This document shows positions 1 to 12,344 of a stretch of DNA of 64,000 nt, piece by piece. Numbering within the stretch: position 1 is the first letter of the stretch; every line of letters starts with the position of its first letter. The notes below the pieces were generated by a model that saw only the letters and a program-made list of their open reading frames with translations, searched no databases and had not been told where the DNA came from. The DNA comes from Dioscorea cayenensis subsp. rotundata (Eukaryota; Streptophyta; Magnoliopsida; Dioscoreales; Dioscoreaceae). The DNA lies in the NCBI RefSeq assembly GCF_009730915.1, contig NC_052491.1, positions 1,784,908-1,848,907 on the forward strand, given 5' to 3'. The position numbers and the translations under genes were made by a program.

Positions 1-1509
1 GGAGAGTTATGTAAACCTCTGCAGGAGGTTGAAGTTGTGGTTAGATAAGTAGAACGTGGATTTGGTTGATTGCCGTTTTGACATGATGTAGTAGCTGCCA
101 TTAACTTTGTAGTTCACAATATCAAATTAGGTAGTGGAGGTGACGTATATTTTGCAAAGTTAGTGGGTGTGGTCTTTCGTTTGTGGATATAAAAGACAAT
201 TTGTTGCTTTTCATCTGTGGATTTGGTGATTTGTAATGGTAGGAAAAGAGGTAGTTATAAGTTATAACATGTTTATTTGATAACACTTTATCCTTATAAA
301 TGATGATGGTGTTACTGCTTTCTGGATATAAACATATGGGGTTAGTGTTTGTGAGAAGTGTTGTGAATGGTAGGGATGCTATTAGTATTAAAATATTGAA
401 TATGGATGTCAGTTGTTTCATGAATTTTTAGCGATGATGGGCTAGGCAAGGCAATTTAGACAAAGAAATTCTAGTTTCAAGGGTGTTTAACATCAATCAG
501 TCCTACTCGTTGCTGTAAACTTCGACATTTTACTTTGAATGCTAAACACTGGCACCTTCATGGGGAGGTCTGTGAACTGTGTATACCTATCATATCTCTA
601 TATTTGCCTATTTTCAATCTGATTTGATGCACTTGAGTTGGATATGGTATGGTAGGATATTTAACATAAAACTGCAGAATAGAGTGCTTTACGTTTCGTT
701 TCTTTCTTTCTGCTCATCTTTAATCTGACTAGGTTATTGCAAGCAGGCTGTCTTATGGTGGGAGATGGAACATATACCTATTATAAATCTCTATTTGCTT
801 ATCTAAAATCTTACTGCGTTATTTCAAGCAAGATATGGTATGGTGGGAAATGTATTATAAAACAGCAGAATGCTGGTGCTTGTGTGCTTTTGTTCTAAGA
901 TTTGATTCTTTTGTATCAAGTTGGTTCCACTTTATGCAATCATTAGTTTCTTGACTACATCACATGTCTATTATATTTTTCCAGCTCATCTTTTGTGGTT
1001 TATCCATTATCTTTATGAAATTCATTAGTTTGTTTACTACATCAGATGTCTCTTATATGTTTCCAGCTCATCTTTTGTGTGTCATCCACTATCAGCAATG
1101 TTGAAATGCTCTTCTTACAGGATTTTGCTTGTGCATGTTTGGAAATTTGGGTTCTCTTGTTGAATTTTTGAATATCATTTATGGGTGCCATGTTAAGAAG
1201 ACATTGTCTCTGAGCTAATCGTGTTTTTCCTTTGTGTTTGAATTAGATGTCCTTTCTTTTGCAAAATATTAAAGACTTTCGTATGTTTTTACTGACAAAA
1301 TTTCGTACACATCATTATAATTTAGAGATAGACATGAAATGAGTGGATGAGCTTGTCTTCATTCTTGGACTTTGGCAGTCTTTTGTCTCTTTCTGGTTGT
1401 CAAATCAATGCTGATTTCACCTCATGTTATTACTGTTCTTTTTTTGTTTGAAAGTGACAGCTTTGTGATTTTTTTTTTCCTGGCTTAATAAAATCTCTGT
1501 TTTGTGCAG
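1..1509. other. Gene-poor stretch with short direct repeats
   Basis: No coding region is recognised. Two sets of direct repeats are visible. An 82-bp unit occurs twice in tandem at about 941-1100, sharing the words cattagttt, actacatca and ccagctcatcttttgtg. A looser pair lies at about 578-690 and 768-875, sharing 'atatggtatggt' and 'cagcagaat'-like words about 182 bp apart. The stretch could be an intron or introns of the gene whose last exon may be at 1510-1646. No upstream exon could be assigned. Confidence 0.4.
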
Positions 1510-1646
1510 GTGATGAGATCATTGAGATGTCTAATGTACCCACCAAATTTTTGGTGAGGCCAAGCAGCTCCATGTTGTGCGAGAGAAAATTAGATTTTTG
1601 GCGGAGAGAAGTCATTTTTCCAGATGTACCAATAAGTACTGTTTAG
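1510..1646 (+). CDS. Possible terminal exon of an unrecognised gene
   Basis: A pyrimidine-rich stretch ending in tttgtgcag at 1501-1509 is a good splice acceptor. It is followed by an open frame (first full codon at 1512) of about 45 codons ending in TAG at 1644-1646. The peptide starts G-D-E-I-I-E-M and ends D-V-P-I-S-T-V. The first residues recall the G-D-E-I-I turn of PDZ-like domains, but that is too short to name a family. No upstream exon was found in the 1.5 kb available, so this may be a real last exon, a pseudogene remnant or chance. Function unknown. Confidence 0.25.
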
Positions 1647-2375
1647 GCAGTCTTCTGTATTGGGAGCCAACTATGTAACTTATGACTATGAACAAAAATG
1701 CCGACATTAATTCTTCAAATTGTTTTTTTAGCCTGATTTTGTATTTAGGAAAACAAAACATAATTTTGTGCAAACTAAGGTTTTTTTACAAAATTTTTTT
1801 GGTAGTGACCAATAGCATGATGACATTTGGCTAATTTTTAACTAAACTTAGCTAATGTTTGATTAGATTAGGTGTAGTTGAAAATATAGTGGATTTCAAA
1901 TTACAGTATAGTTATAATTACTATGTTTAAAAATACAAAAAATGATGTAGTTGGAATGCTAAATTATAAAATTTTGTGTTTGGTTGAAGGGATTTATAAA
2001 TCTGGATTTTAAAAATATTATTTAGTTGGATATATTTATATGATATAAACACGTTTAGTGCAATTACCCCTCATCTTGATTCAACATTAAATTTAACTAA
2101 TTATAAATACACAATTAAATGTTATTAATAGTAACAAAAATAATTATGCATATAATTACTTATTTTAATATATAATTATGTTTTCATTACAATTTATTGT
2201 TAATTTTAATAATTATATTAAATATAATACACAATTTATAATTTTATTAAAACAAATTATCGATAAAAATATAAAGATAAAATATAATAATATATTATTT
2301 TTTTCATTTATATTAAGATTAAATATAATAATATACTATTTTTTATTTTACATGATGGAAAATCATAGTCTGCCA
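1647..2375. other. AT-rich spacer, possibly the left part of an older transposon
   Basis: Very AT-rich with no gene. The segment at about 1855-1930 (gattagattaggtgtagttg, then tggatttcaaatta) loosely resembles the reverse complement of about 5290-5400 on the far side of the MULE-like insertion. An older inverted-repeat element may therefore have been split by it. The similarity is patchy and no target duplication was found. Confidence 0.25.
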
Positions 2376-2384
2376 AACAAAAAA

Positions 2385-5063
2385 GGGAAAATTACTGTTT
2401 ATCCCTCAAGAATTTCAAAACTTCCCAAATAGCCCATGTGAGTTTTGAATACCTCAGACATCCCTTCCTTTATTGTTTCACATCTTTTTTACCCCCTGCA
2501 GGTCACTAGGACTGGTTCCATGTTATGAAATTTCATCCTTGCCCTTAAAAATGGTGGGAAAACAACCGCCCAATCACATCATGTTAAACCTTTTTGCATA
2601 CATTTTTAGATTCTTTTTGGTTTTTTGTTTAAATAGAAATGTTTCCGTTTAAATTTATCAAGTTTCTGTTTAAAATGTTATGTATTTGGTTTAAATTTAT
2701 CCAGTTTCTGTTTAAACAGAAATGATTTCAGTAAGCATTCGGATTCTACGAGCGTATCCGTTCCACCTCAGGGCGATCTTGACTATTTAGTAGGTCTTTC
2801 TTACTCGTTAGATCAATTTAAAGTTTGTCATTGCATGTCGGGCAACGTTTTGTAGGCACTAACCATTTAAAAAACTCACTTCACTACCACGAGTGCAGAC
2901 AAAATCGTAGATCTTGCAAAGAAACTGTCGCCAACTAAGCATAGAGGACAACTTATATTCGTTACATATGTTTGCACAAACCATCGCATATTATTGTACA
3001 TTTTGCTCGTTATTTATTAAAATTGTTTCCATAAATAAACGCAAATTTAAAATGAAACGATGATATTTAAACAGAAACATAGTTGTACAAGTTAATTATT
3101 GATTAATTATCCTAGTTTTCACTTAAAACTTATGTTTTTTCTCAGCTATCCTTGTCTTATCCCCGTTCCCGTTTAAAATTATACAGTTTTTTGTTTAAAC
3201 AGAAATGTTTCTGTTTAAAATTATCAAGTTTCTATTTAAAATATTATATCTCTGTTTAAATAATTATCCAGTTTCTATTTAAACAGAAATGATTTTAGTA
3301 GGCATTCAGATTCTACGAGTGTATCCGTTCTACCTCAGGGTCATTCTGACGGTTTAGTAGGCCTTCTTTCCTCGTTAGATCAATTTAAAGTTTTGTCATT
3401 ACATGTTGGACAACGTTTTGTAGGCGCTAACCATTTAAAAAACTCACTTCACTACCACGAGTGCGGACACAATCGTAGATCTTGCAAAGAAACTGTCGCC
3501 AACTAAGCATAGAGGACAACTTATATTCGTTACATATGTTTGCCACAAACTATCGCATATTATTGTACATTTTGCTCGTTATTTATGAAAATCGTTTCCA
3601 TAAATAAACGCAAATTTAAAATGAAACGATGATATTTAAACAGAAACATAGTTGTACAAGTTAATTATTGATTAATTATCCTAGTTTCCGCTTAAAACTT
3701 ATGTTTTTTCTCAGCTATACTTGTCATATCCCTGTTCTCATTTAAAATTATACAGTTTTTTGTTTAAACAAAAATGTTTCTGTTTAAATTTATCAAGTTT
3801 CTATTTAAAATGTTATGTCTCTGTTTAAATTTATCCAGTTTCTATTTAAACAGAAATTATTTTAGTAGGTATTTAGATTCTACGAGGGTATTCGTTCCAT
3901 CTTAGGGCCATCCTGACGGTTTAGTAGGCCTTCCTTCCTCGTTAGATCATTTTGAAGTTTTGTCATTGCATGTCGGACAACGTTTTTGTAGGCTCTAACC
4001 ATTTAAAAAACTCATTTCACTACTATGAGTGCGGACACAATTGTAGATCTTGCAAAAAAACTGTCACCAACTAAGCATAAAGGATAACTTATATTCGTTA
4101 CATATGTTTGCCACAAACTATCGCATATTATTGTATATTTTGCTTGTTATTTATGAAAATCATTTTCGTAAATAAACACAAATTTAAAAAGAAACGATGA
4201 AATTTTAACAGAAACATAGGTAGTTAAACATAAACACTGAAACTTAAACAGAAAAATTGAAACTTAAACAGAATAATCGATAGTTAAAAAGAAACAACAA
4301 TATTTACATTCAAAATTAAACCTGGCCGTCCTAGACAAATGTGGATCGAGTCGCACATCACAATGAGATTGCAAAACAATCGAAAAATCTCCTTCAACAC
4401 AGCATTATCGCTTTTGATCGTGTACACAGACCAAAATGAAAAACAAACAAAACCCTAGCCGAAAAATCTCCCTACAAACTACAAGATCATCCAATAATCA
4501 CACCATAAAACCGAAAAATTTCTCTTTCTAATAGAATACTTTACAAATCAAACCAGAAATAAACCCACAGAATATCAAAACAAAAGGAAACTGCACAACA
4601 TCTTCAACGGCATCCACCTCGCCTCAATACCTTGGAGCGCAAACTAATGAAATGCCGAAGAGTTGAGCGGGAGTTCTCCTTCGAGGTAGTGGTCCAATCC
4701 TACAGAAGATGTCCAGGCAATGATAACTTAGAAAAAAGAAAAGCTGAAGAGATGAAGAGAGAAAAAGAAAACCAGTGCCAATAATGGTGTTCTCTGAGGA
4801 TTAACCAAGAAAAAAAAACTGCTACCTCTTAAAGAGGAAAAATTATTGTAGCAAAGGGCGTTATGGTCAAACCATGTCTCACTTGCCACAACTTCCTATA
4901 CAAGGGATAATTTCGTCCAAAAAATTCAAAACTAACTCCATTGCATGCTTGGGGGGTTTCAAATTCATTGTATTTAAAAGGAAGGGGTTTTTAGGGATTC
5001 CCAAATTAATGGGGTGTTTTTAGAAATACTAAAAACTTAGGGGTTTTTTTTGGCAATTTCCAC
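2385..5063. mobile_element. MULE-like non-autonomous element with 9-bp target duplication
   Basis: The 9-mer AACAAAAAA occurs at 2376-2384 and again at 5064-5072. The ends just inside it are inverted-repeat-like: GGGAAAATTACTG on the left, and GTGGAAATTGCC when the right end is reverse complemented. The next bases on both sides continue in a comparable C-rich pattern (cccct, aagtttt-like words). A 9-bp duplication and GG-AAATT ends are typical of Mutator-like elements. There is no transposase frame. The interior holds a 567-bp tandem repeat (2621-4219) and a segment at about 4330-4800 with an aaaccctagcc word and moderate GC, like a plant promoter or 5' leader. The duplication is A-rich, so a chance match is possible. 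Confidence 0.55.
2621..4219. repeat. Tandem repeat, about 567-bp unit, nearly three copies
   Basis: The landmark gattctacgag recurs at 2742, 3309 and 3876, exactly 567 bp apart. The landmark ttttttgtttaaa recurs at 2621, 3187 and 3756. The third copy diverges after about 4219. Each unit contains several copies of gtttctgtttaaa and its inverse tttaaacagaaac, so units begin and end in short inverted motifs. The inverse motif continues as a decayed array to about 4310. No coding potential is seen. Confidence 0.9.
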
Positions 5064-5072
5064 AACAAAAAA

Positions 5073-5618
5073 TTAAAGATAAAAATTTGTAAAAATAATA
5101 AAAACTTTTAAAGAGGAAATTTACAAATTTTAAAAAACAAAGATAAAGACGAACATAAATTTCTTGTTATCCTGCCAAGATCTTGGTCTGAGAAATAATA
5201 ATAAAAAAATCCATGACACATGACACCACGTGCAATACTCTCTTAAAATTACAAAATGTAGGAGTCTGAACTACGTCTGATTTGGGCGTAATTACAAATA
5301 CACCAAAATCCATCACCACTGTAGTTGTAACTACTTTGAATTTCTCAAATCCACTCAAACAAACATGTTGCAATTCCAATTACATGCACTTTTAAATATG
5401 CCCAAACAAACACACCCTTAAATGGTCAATAATCTTTAATGAAGGTCACCCGAGGAATTTAAGAATCAAATTGTTGAGGTGGCGGCTAGAAAATCCCTTT
5501 CAACCCAGTTTGATGTATTATTATTGTCATATTAGAAATCAAGTCATCCATCCTTTTTAGCTGATATGGCATTGGCTAAAGTGAAGGAATTCTATGAATG
5601 CGGATACCACATCAGTTG
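5073..5618. other. AT-rich spacer, no gene
   Basis: No gene recognised. About 5290-5400 may be the right arm of the older element suggested at 1855-1930. Short open frames here have no family features. Confidence 0.4.
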
Positions 5619-6289
5619 GTGTCCCCATCCAATTAAAATTTACCATATCACTTTTTTTATTTTTAAAGTTTTAAAAATGAAAATAAGCCCTTTTTCTCCT
5701 GTTCGTCTATTCACTTCCTTCTTTCTTGGAAACACTAATTATCAATCCCCTTCTATAGATCACTTTAATTTGGCTATCAAGTTTGTAAAAATCTCAGGTA
5801 CTTATTATTATTATTATTTTATTTGATTATTACATTTATATATTATATTAATTTTCTATTTCTTATATTGAAAAATTCAGAGTAATTTTTATCTTACTTT
5901 TTACTGAGATAATAGGCCATAAGATGTGGAGAAATTCTAATAAAAAACACACCGACGAGGGACATTAGAGAGATGAACGGTATCAGAGAGACTGATGGTG
6001 GCCGGTGTAAAGAACAAACTGAAAAAACCAACCTTAGGTTTGAAGTTCTAAGAGGCCAAAGAATAACTTGTTGGTCGGCGAGGGGCCTCAAAGATGTGGA
6101 CAACACAGCGATTTGAGGTACCGATAGGGAGTGATTTGAGGATTTAGGGTTTCTCTTGCCTCTAGATCATTTAATTGGATGAGGATGAGGTTTTAAAAAA
6201 AATAATTATTAAAAACAGATTTGGATATTTTTTTTTAAAATTTTAAAACTTAAAATGTGATGTGGTAAATTTTAATTGGATGAGGATAC
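5619..6289. mobile_element. MITE-like element with long terminal inverted repeats
   Basis: The left end at 5619-5690 reads GTGTCCCCATCCAATTAAAA and continues through tttaccatatcac. The right end at 6220-6289, reverse complemented, reads GTATCCTCATCCAATTAAAA and continues through tttaccacatcac. The arms are about 70 bp long and well matched apart from A/T indels. The interior has no convincing coding frame. No clear target duplication was found, so the superfamily is open. Confidence 0.6.
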
Positions 6290-6379
6290 TAGCTTATGGC
6301 TGTCACCAAACTAATATGACATATGGCCAGACATTAATATTAAGTATGTCGTCACAGTACTCATTCTTTCTAGTTGATG

Positions 6380-7116
6380 TAGCCCTGTCTTAGAACAAAT
6401 GGGGCCTCGGCAAAACCATAATAATTTTTTTTAATTCTTTTTATCATATAATAAATTATATAATAAAAATAAAAAATATTATCATAAATCAATAAATTAA
6501 ATAAGATAAAATGTAGAGTTTAAAAAAATTAATTAAAATTTTTTAAAATTATATTTATGTGCATAGAATCGTATGATAGTAAATAAAATTTTTTAATATA
6601 CTTAAAAAAACATGAATTGTGTGAGGCCTAGAAGTTTGTGGGGCCTATTATAAATGTTATAATTTAAAAATAATTAAAAATTTTTAAGATAATTATATGA
6701 ATGGGATTATAGAATGATAATAAATAAAAAATTTAATACAAATTTTTTAAAAAAAGCATGAATGGTGAGACCGTGAAAAATGTGGGGTCCTATCATATTA
6801 GTTTAAAAATTTTAAATTTTCAAATAATTATATGGATAGGATCATAGGATGATAGTAAATAAAAATTTAAAATATAATTTTAAAAATGAATTGTGAAATT
6901 ATGGGGCCTCAAGGCCAAATTTATTACACATTTTATAGTTGAAAAAAAAAATTAAAATCTTCAATATGATAATTATATGGATAGGATAATACTAAATAAA
7001 AATATTAAATATAATTTTTTTAAAAAATATATATATATATATAAATTATAGGCCCTCGGAAATCTTGGGGCTCTAGGCATAGGCCTTGGTCACCTATGCC
7101 TAGGGCTGGCTCTAGG
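6380..7116. mobile_element. hAT-like non-autonomous element with internal repeats
   Basis: The left end agccctgtcttag and the right end, reverse complemented (gagccagccctag), form a short imperfect inverted repeat. They resemble the CAGGGCCGGTCTTAG end of the element at 20695. The interior is extremely AT-rich. It carries about four degenerate copies of a 130-140-bp unit with the landmarks gataattatatg-gatagga, atgatagtaaataaa and gtggggcct at about 6540, 6680, 6810 and 6960. The same interior words appear at 20700-20900 and 22620-22910, so the two elements are one family. No transposase. The target duplication is too decayed to call. Confidence 0.55.
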
Positions 7117-7906
7117 TTGCTTATATATCTTAAAAATTTGAGTTTATCTAAGATTTTATCTTAGCCATTATATTTGATTGAATTCTTTAAATTGATGATA
7201 TCCATCCTTAATCGTGATTGAAATTATGTTTAAAAAGACAAATTAATCTTTTAATGAGGTTTTGAAGAGAGAAAGTGGAAATCACTAATTAAGAAAATTT
7301 CATGATTGAATTCCTATAATAGCTAAACTATGGTAGGGTTTAGGAGTGTGCCAAATTAAGGTTCTTGAGAATATGCTATAGCTCTTTGTTGAATAAGTTC
7401 AAATATAATCAAAGTTTGTTTTAATCTATTGTTCCAATACAAGTGGTAGTATGAATAACTTTCATAGGGAAGGTCAACAATTCAACTCCCTTTCAAAGCA
7501 TGATTAAGGATTTGAGGTGTATATGTGAGATGACTTGTCTACATTATCAAATAAAAGTAATAATACTAAAAAAATAAAATATAAAAATTGTAAACCTTTC
7601 ATCTCTTATGCATGTACAACAAATTTGATATATTTCTTTAGCCATTGAATAACTCTTGCATTATGTACCTTAAACTAGTAAATCCATTTGTTTATTGACA
7701 TTATTAGTATTTATTACATATTTTCATAATTTTTATTATAATTAATTAGAGACTAGCAAACTTTGGGGGTCATGCTCAGATGCATCCCCTAACCATGCTT
7801 GAGATGAGCTTGGCTTCCCACCCTCATTCTTTATCTCTTGTTCAAGCTTGCCTTTTATTTTCTTTTTTATTTAATTAAATTTTTATTAATTCTATAGAAT
7901 CTTAAG
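7117..7906. other. AT-rich spacer, no gene
   Basis: Nothing recognised: no long frame, no repeat with clear ends. Confidence 0.4.
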
Positions 7907-7911
7907 TTTAT

Positions 7912-9194
7912 TGTTAGAGCTAGACTCTATATTTGGTATCATTTGACACGTATCAACAGTAATGTGGCAAGATGACATGGCAACCAAGATGATGTGGTAT
8001 AGAATGATGACGTATGTGGTAAGAGATGACAAGAAGATATAAAACTAACTATGAAGGATTTAATTTTGGCATGGCAATCAACTTGGAGGATCTCTTGAAG
8101 TGCAAGTAATGATCATGTGAAGAACAAAGCTAAATGGAGTCACATCTATATTTGGTAAGTAAATCAAGCTTGCGAGATCAACTACATAGACGCTAGATCT
8201 CATTGAGGCTAATCAAAGATTGAAGCTATTTGTGAGAGGAGATCTATTTAAAGACCAAGTTATTCAAGGACAAATCTATTTGAAGACACAAATATATTTG
8301 GAGATAATTAAAGTCCAAGCTTGGATGAATAAAGATCATGCTTGGAAAATATTGAAGAGCTAAACTTGGATGAAAGGAGATCAAGTTAGTAACAAGGATA
8401 TTGATGAACCAAATTTGGATGAATGAAGATCAAGTTTGAAGATTGTGAATATCAAACTTGGATGAAAGGAGATCAAGTTTAGTAACAAGGATATTGATGA
8501 ACCAAACTTGGATAAATGAAGATCAAGTTTGAAGATTCAAATTACCAAACTTGGATGAATGGAGATCAAGTTTGGAAAGAAGATTTTAAAGATCTTTGAA
8601 GACTATCTTTGGTGAGATGGAGACCCATCTTGGTGGGTATGACCCTCAGGAGAGAGACCTGCTGATATGATGTGCGGAGGCGAGCTAGTTACTGGCAGGA
8701 AAAGCTCGGGAGGAGTTGACTGCATTGACTTGGACTGGCACAACTGAGAGGGTTGGAGGCGTTGCAAGGTCGCATTGCAACGGAAGCTAGAACTCAGTTG
8801 GGATCAGCAGGAAGATCGCATTGTAAGCTCAGTTAGAATAGGAGTTGTAATGTTTAATTTAGAAGATGTTTGAATTAGGAGCCATGGAGATTCTAAAAGA
8901 GGGAGGAGCTATATTTGGGATGTTGAGATGTTTATATAAAAATCCTTCTCTGAGATTTAGGATGTGCCATCGGAGAGAAACCCTTGGACAAGGGTGAGAG
9001 AGTAGGCATCGACCAATCTAGAGAAGGTTTATGTATTCATTGTGAGAGTGAGAGTGAGTGTTGTACTCTTCTTTCTTCTTTCTCTTTTAGTGGATTGTTA
9101 TTTTCGGGCTTGGCCCCCCAGACGTAGGTAAGTTGTGCCTAACTGGGTAATCGATTTGTGTATCTTCTTTCTCTTACTTGTTTGATTTTACATT

Positions 9195-9227
<33 letters not shown>

Positions 9228-9285
9228 TACATTACATGAGAGATTGAGCGAAAATCGCCACACTAGTACCCCTCCAGAACTAACA
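7912..9285. mobile_element. Solo LTR with perfect 5-bp target duplication
   Basis: The segment starts TGTTAG and ends CTAACA, the TG...CA ends of an LTR extended to a 6-bp inverted repeat. It is flanked by TTTAT at 7907-7911 and again at 9286-9290. There is no internal retrotransposon domain or second LTR nearby, so this is a solo LTR left by recombination. It contains degenerate direct repeats of about 85 bp (gatgaa-gaagatcaagttt words, about 8360-8580) and a GT microsatellite at 9196-9225. A truncated, inverted relative lies at 31518-32377. Confidence 0.8.
9196..9225. repeat. GT microsatellite inside the solo LTR
   Basis: Uninterrupted (GT)n run of about 30 bases. Confidence 0.95.
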
Positions 9286-9290
9286 TTTAT

Positions 9291-10383
9291 GTTTATGTTA
9301 CATCTTATGTGAATTAACACATGATCATCATATATATATATATATATATATACCAGTAGAGATTAAGATTAGCATTCAATGTTTATGGTTTAACATAATC
9401 ATCTTGTACAACCACTACCATTCACATAGATATAAGTATTTGATGGTCGATATAACATGATGATCAGCTAAAAAAATTTTAATAAAAATTAAAAATAAGT
9501 AAAATAATAATATTTATACTTGCTTTATTCCAAGCAAATGAACTAAAAACATCTTTTAATGAACTAGCTAGCCTCCCAACTTCATTAATTTTTAAGATAA
9601 TTTTCATAAATTTCATTATGAAGTTAATAAACACCACGTTTGTATGTTATTATATTATTCCAGTAACAGAAATCAATTGAAGAAGCAAAGTAGGTTCATG
9701 CTTCTCAATTCCCAATCTACAGTTACATTTCCTTATCCAACTGCCCTCAAACTCAATCAATTAAATGGTTCATCTCATTTAATAAAAAAAGTTAGGACAC
9801 ATCATTAGGGTGTCCAAATACATTAACAAAAGCTACATTTGTGTCCAAGAGAGTGAGTCTTTCTTAAGATAATTGAAAACTAATTATGTAATCAAAGATA
9901 TCCAGGTCATTAGAGAGGTTGTTATAGAGTCAGACATTATTTTAGCATTATTAGAGAGGTTTAATGAATGATATGATTATGTAATCAAAGATTTCCAGAT
10001 TATTAGAGAGGTTGTTATAGAGTAAACCATTATCCTCGCACAAGTGGTGTAATCTTTTTACCAGACTCTATCTCCTCTCCTCTTCTCCTTCTTCCTCTCC
10101 TTTCTTCTTATTCCCTCCTTCTACTCTAAAGTTTCTCTTCTTTGCATCAGTGCACTTCTGTCCTAAACCATGAATCACTTCCTGTGTGTCCTTTGCTCTC
10201 ATCTTGGTATGCAATTGCATCTCCTCAATCTCATTCAAACATCCATGTTCTTTTACTAATTAAAATACTACGTTATTTAAAATCATAGAAACTGGTACTC
10301 ATGTATTCACTTCCCAAGTCTACTGGCATAAAATGTTACCCAACTCTCCCATGCCCAGAGCCATCCTGGACTTCATATTCTAT

Positions 10384-10386
<3 letters not shown>
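9291..10386. other. Spacer with a 49-bp direct repeat
   Basis: No gene. A direct repeat of about 49 bp sits at 9882-9930 and 9975-10023 (attatgtaatcaaagat, then ttagagaggttgttatagag). A third partial copy of ttagagaggtt lies between them. 10040-10160 is pyrimidine-rich. Confidence 0.6.

Positions 10387-10420
<34 letters not shown>
10387..10420. repeat. TC microsatellite
   Basis: Uninterrupted (TC)n run. Confidence 0.95.
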
Positions 10421-10423
<3 letters not shown>

Positions 10424-10489
10424 TCCTTGTGTGTTTGATAAAAACTTAAAACTTTAATGAACAATTGTGTTTTGCATAAACTACAGATG

Positions 10490-10830
10490 AACTAGATGAA
10501 GATAAGACAGGGACAATAGTGAACACTAGGAAACCTGGAGGTAGTCGCACAAAGTTCAATGTATGTCTCGGTGGTGTTGGAGTTAACGACTGCTTCAAGT
10601 ATTTGTACGTTATCAGTGAGACTCAAGTCCATGTTGCCTAGGGACGAAGGGATGAGGGGAGCGACTGCCCTTCCCCCTATTAACATTGGGTTCAATGGGC
10701 CCTGTTGCCCCGAGCTTCCCTCCATCCCCTTTTATGGCCCAAATCCCCCCACTTCCCAACGTTTCTCTACAGACCACAGGCCACCCCCATTTCCCAGTTA
10801 AAGGTGGCAATAACATGTTAGGGCCCACAG
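10490..10830. other. GC-richer coding-like segment, unassigned
   Basis: This stretch is clearly more GC-rich than its surroundings and is open on both strands for 70-80 codons. The minus frame (10492-10725) contains G-N-M-D-L-S-L-T-D-N-V-Q-I-L-E, which looks protein-like, but no family is recognised. The plus frame is proline-rich. It may be a captured gene fragment or part of the repeat that follows. Confidence 0.25.
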
Positions 10831-12344
10831 ACGCAGTTTTGTCAGGCCTGGGATAAACCGGGTTTGGACAGAAGTTTTGTTAATAAGGGTCAGGTCTGGA
10901 TATCGTCTGGTTGTCCCTGATTTAAATCTAAGCTGGGCCCGGCCCCAGAAAATTTGGACAACTGGGCCTTTATATATATATATAATATTTTGATATACAT
11001 AATGTTAAAGCCCAATTGTCCAAGCCCAAATTTTTATTATTACTAATTAAATATTAATATAATTATATATAATAGGATGGGAATTCATTGAATGATTGAA
11101 TTGTGATTTAAAAATTCAATCTTGCATCGATTAGTGCGTTAGTGTGTCTGTGTCACTTGTGTGCAGTGTGCCATCCTTTCTTCACAATTGGCAATTTGGC
11201 ATTAATTCTCTGAAGCCTGAAGCTCACACTTACAGGTCATGACATCTTCATTTTTTTGATTGCTCACAAACTTTGTGACTTTCTTTCTTCACAATTGGCA
11301 ATTTGGTATTTTTTTGTATTATTAAGAACATGTATTTTTATTTAATACTTATTAAAAATTGGACTATTGTATGAATTAATTTGGATTGTTAGACACTATT
11401 TTTTGCATTTGAAATGAATTAAATTATTTCTATATAGTTTAGTATTTGAATGTATTTTAAATGTATATTACATGATTCGAATAAAATTCGGACATTTGGA
11501 TAACTCGGTTTTGAAAGAAACCAGGCCTGGACAAGTCACACTTGTCCGGATTTAAAAACTTGGGCTGGGTTTGGGCATCTAATTTAGTTACTTATAAGAG
11601 TAGTTGTCCGGACCAGGATTTTTACAACTCCTATCCCCAGTAGTAGGTAGCAGCTAGCAGGTGTTTCAGACTTCAGTTTTCCCCAAGAGTGTGTGAGCAA
11701 CTAAGCTGTGAGAGTCTCTCCAGGCCGCTAGTGCGCGTTTAAGGATTACAAGTTTCCACGTGACTGTGTGAGCGGCCGCTAGAGCACGTTAAAGATTACG
11801 AGTTCCAATAAGGCTAGAAAGGTCTAATTAAGTCAATATGGGCCAATGAGAATTTGAAACGTGGCTAACATATCTCTTTCCCGCTGTCTAGATGTGATTT
11901 TCATACATTTAAAAATATAAATGTACCTAAGTTCTGATTTCTAAGAGAAAGTAACTTTTCAATTGCTGAGAAGGATTACAATTTCTGACAAAAAATAACA
12001 CAAGCCAAACTCTGAGCCTACAACCTTTTAGATCTCTTCAGCAAAATGCTGATCTTTTCAAAGGAGGTGAAGCTGATTTTTTTTAATCATCTTGTTTGTT
12101 TATTTATCTATTTTATTAAAAATTTTTTTTTTAAGAATTTGTCATGTATAGAGTTTTAGGAAATTTGTTGTTGAAATGCTTGTGGATTGAAAAAATTAAT
12201 GTGGAATGTGAAATGATATCATTGATTTGGAGTTATCATATATGGATTGATATTATTAATTTAATTTAGAGAATTTATCCATATTAAAAGAAAAATTTAT
12301 GATTTAGTGATAAATATATATATATAATTAAATATAAGTTATTT
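10831..12344. other. Repeat-rich spacer before the BURP array
   Basis: No gene. An internal palindrome lies at about 10948-11028: aatttggacaactgggcc, then an AT run, then gcccaattgtccaagccc. The related words 'ccgggtttggaca' and 'tgtccgga' recur to 11640, suggesting a decayed inverted-repeat element. A short direct repeat (gccgctag, gcacgtt, then aagattac) occurs at about 11725-11755 and 11775-11805. The rest is AT-rich. Confidence 0.45.

Noticed and set aside
2621-4219. CRISPR-like regular repeat
   Set aside because: The repeat unit is 567 bp, tandem without spacers, in a plant nuclear context. No CRISPR array exists in the window.
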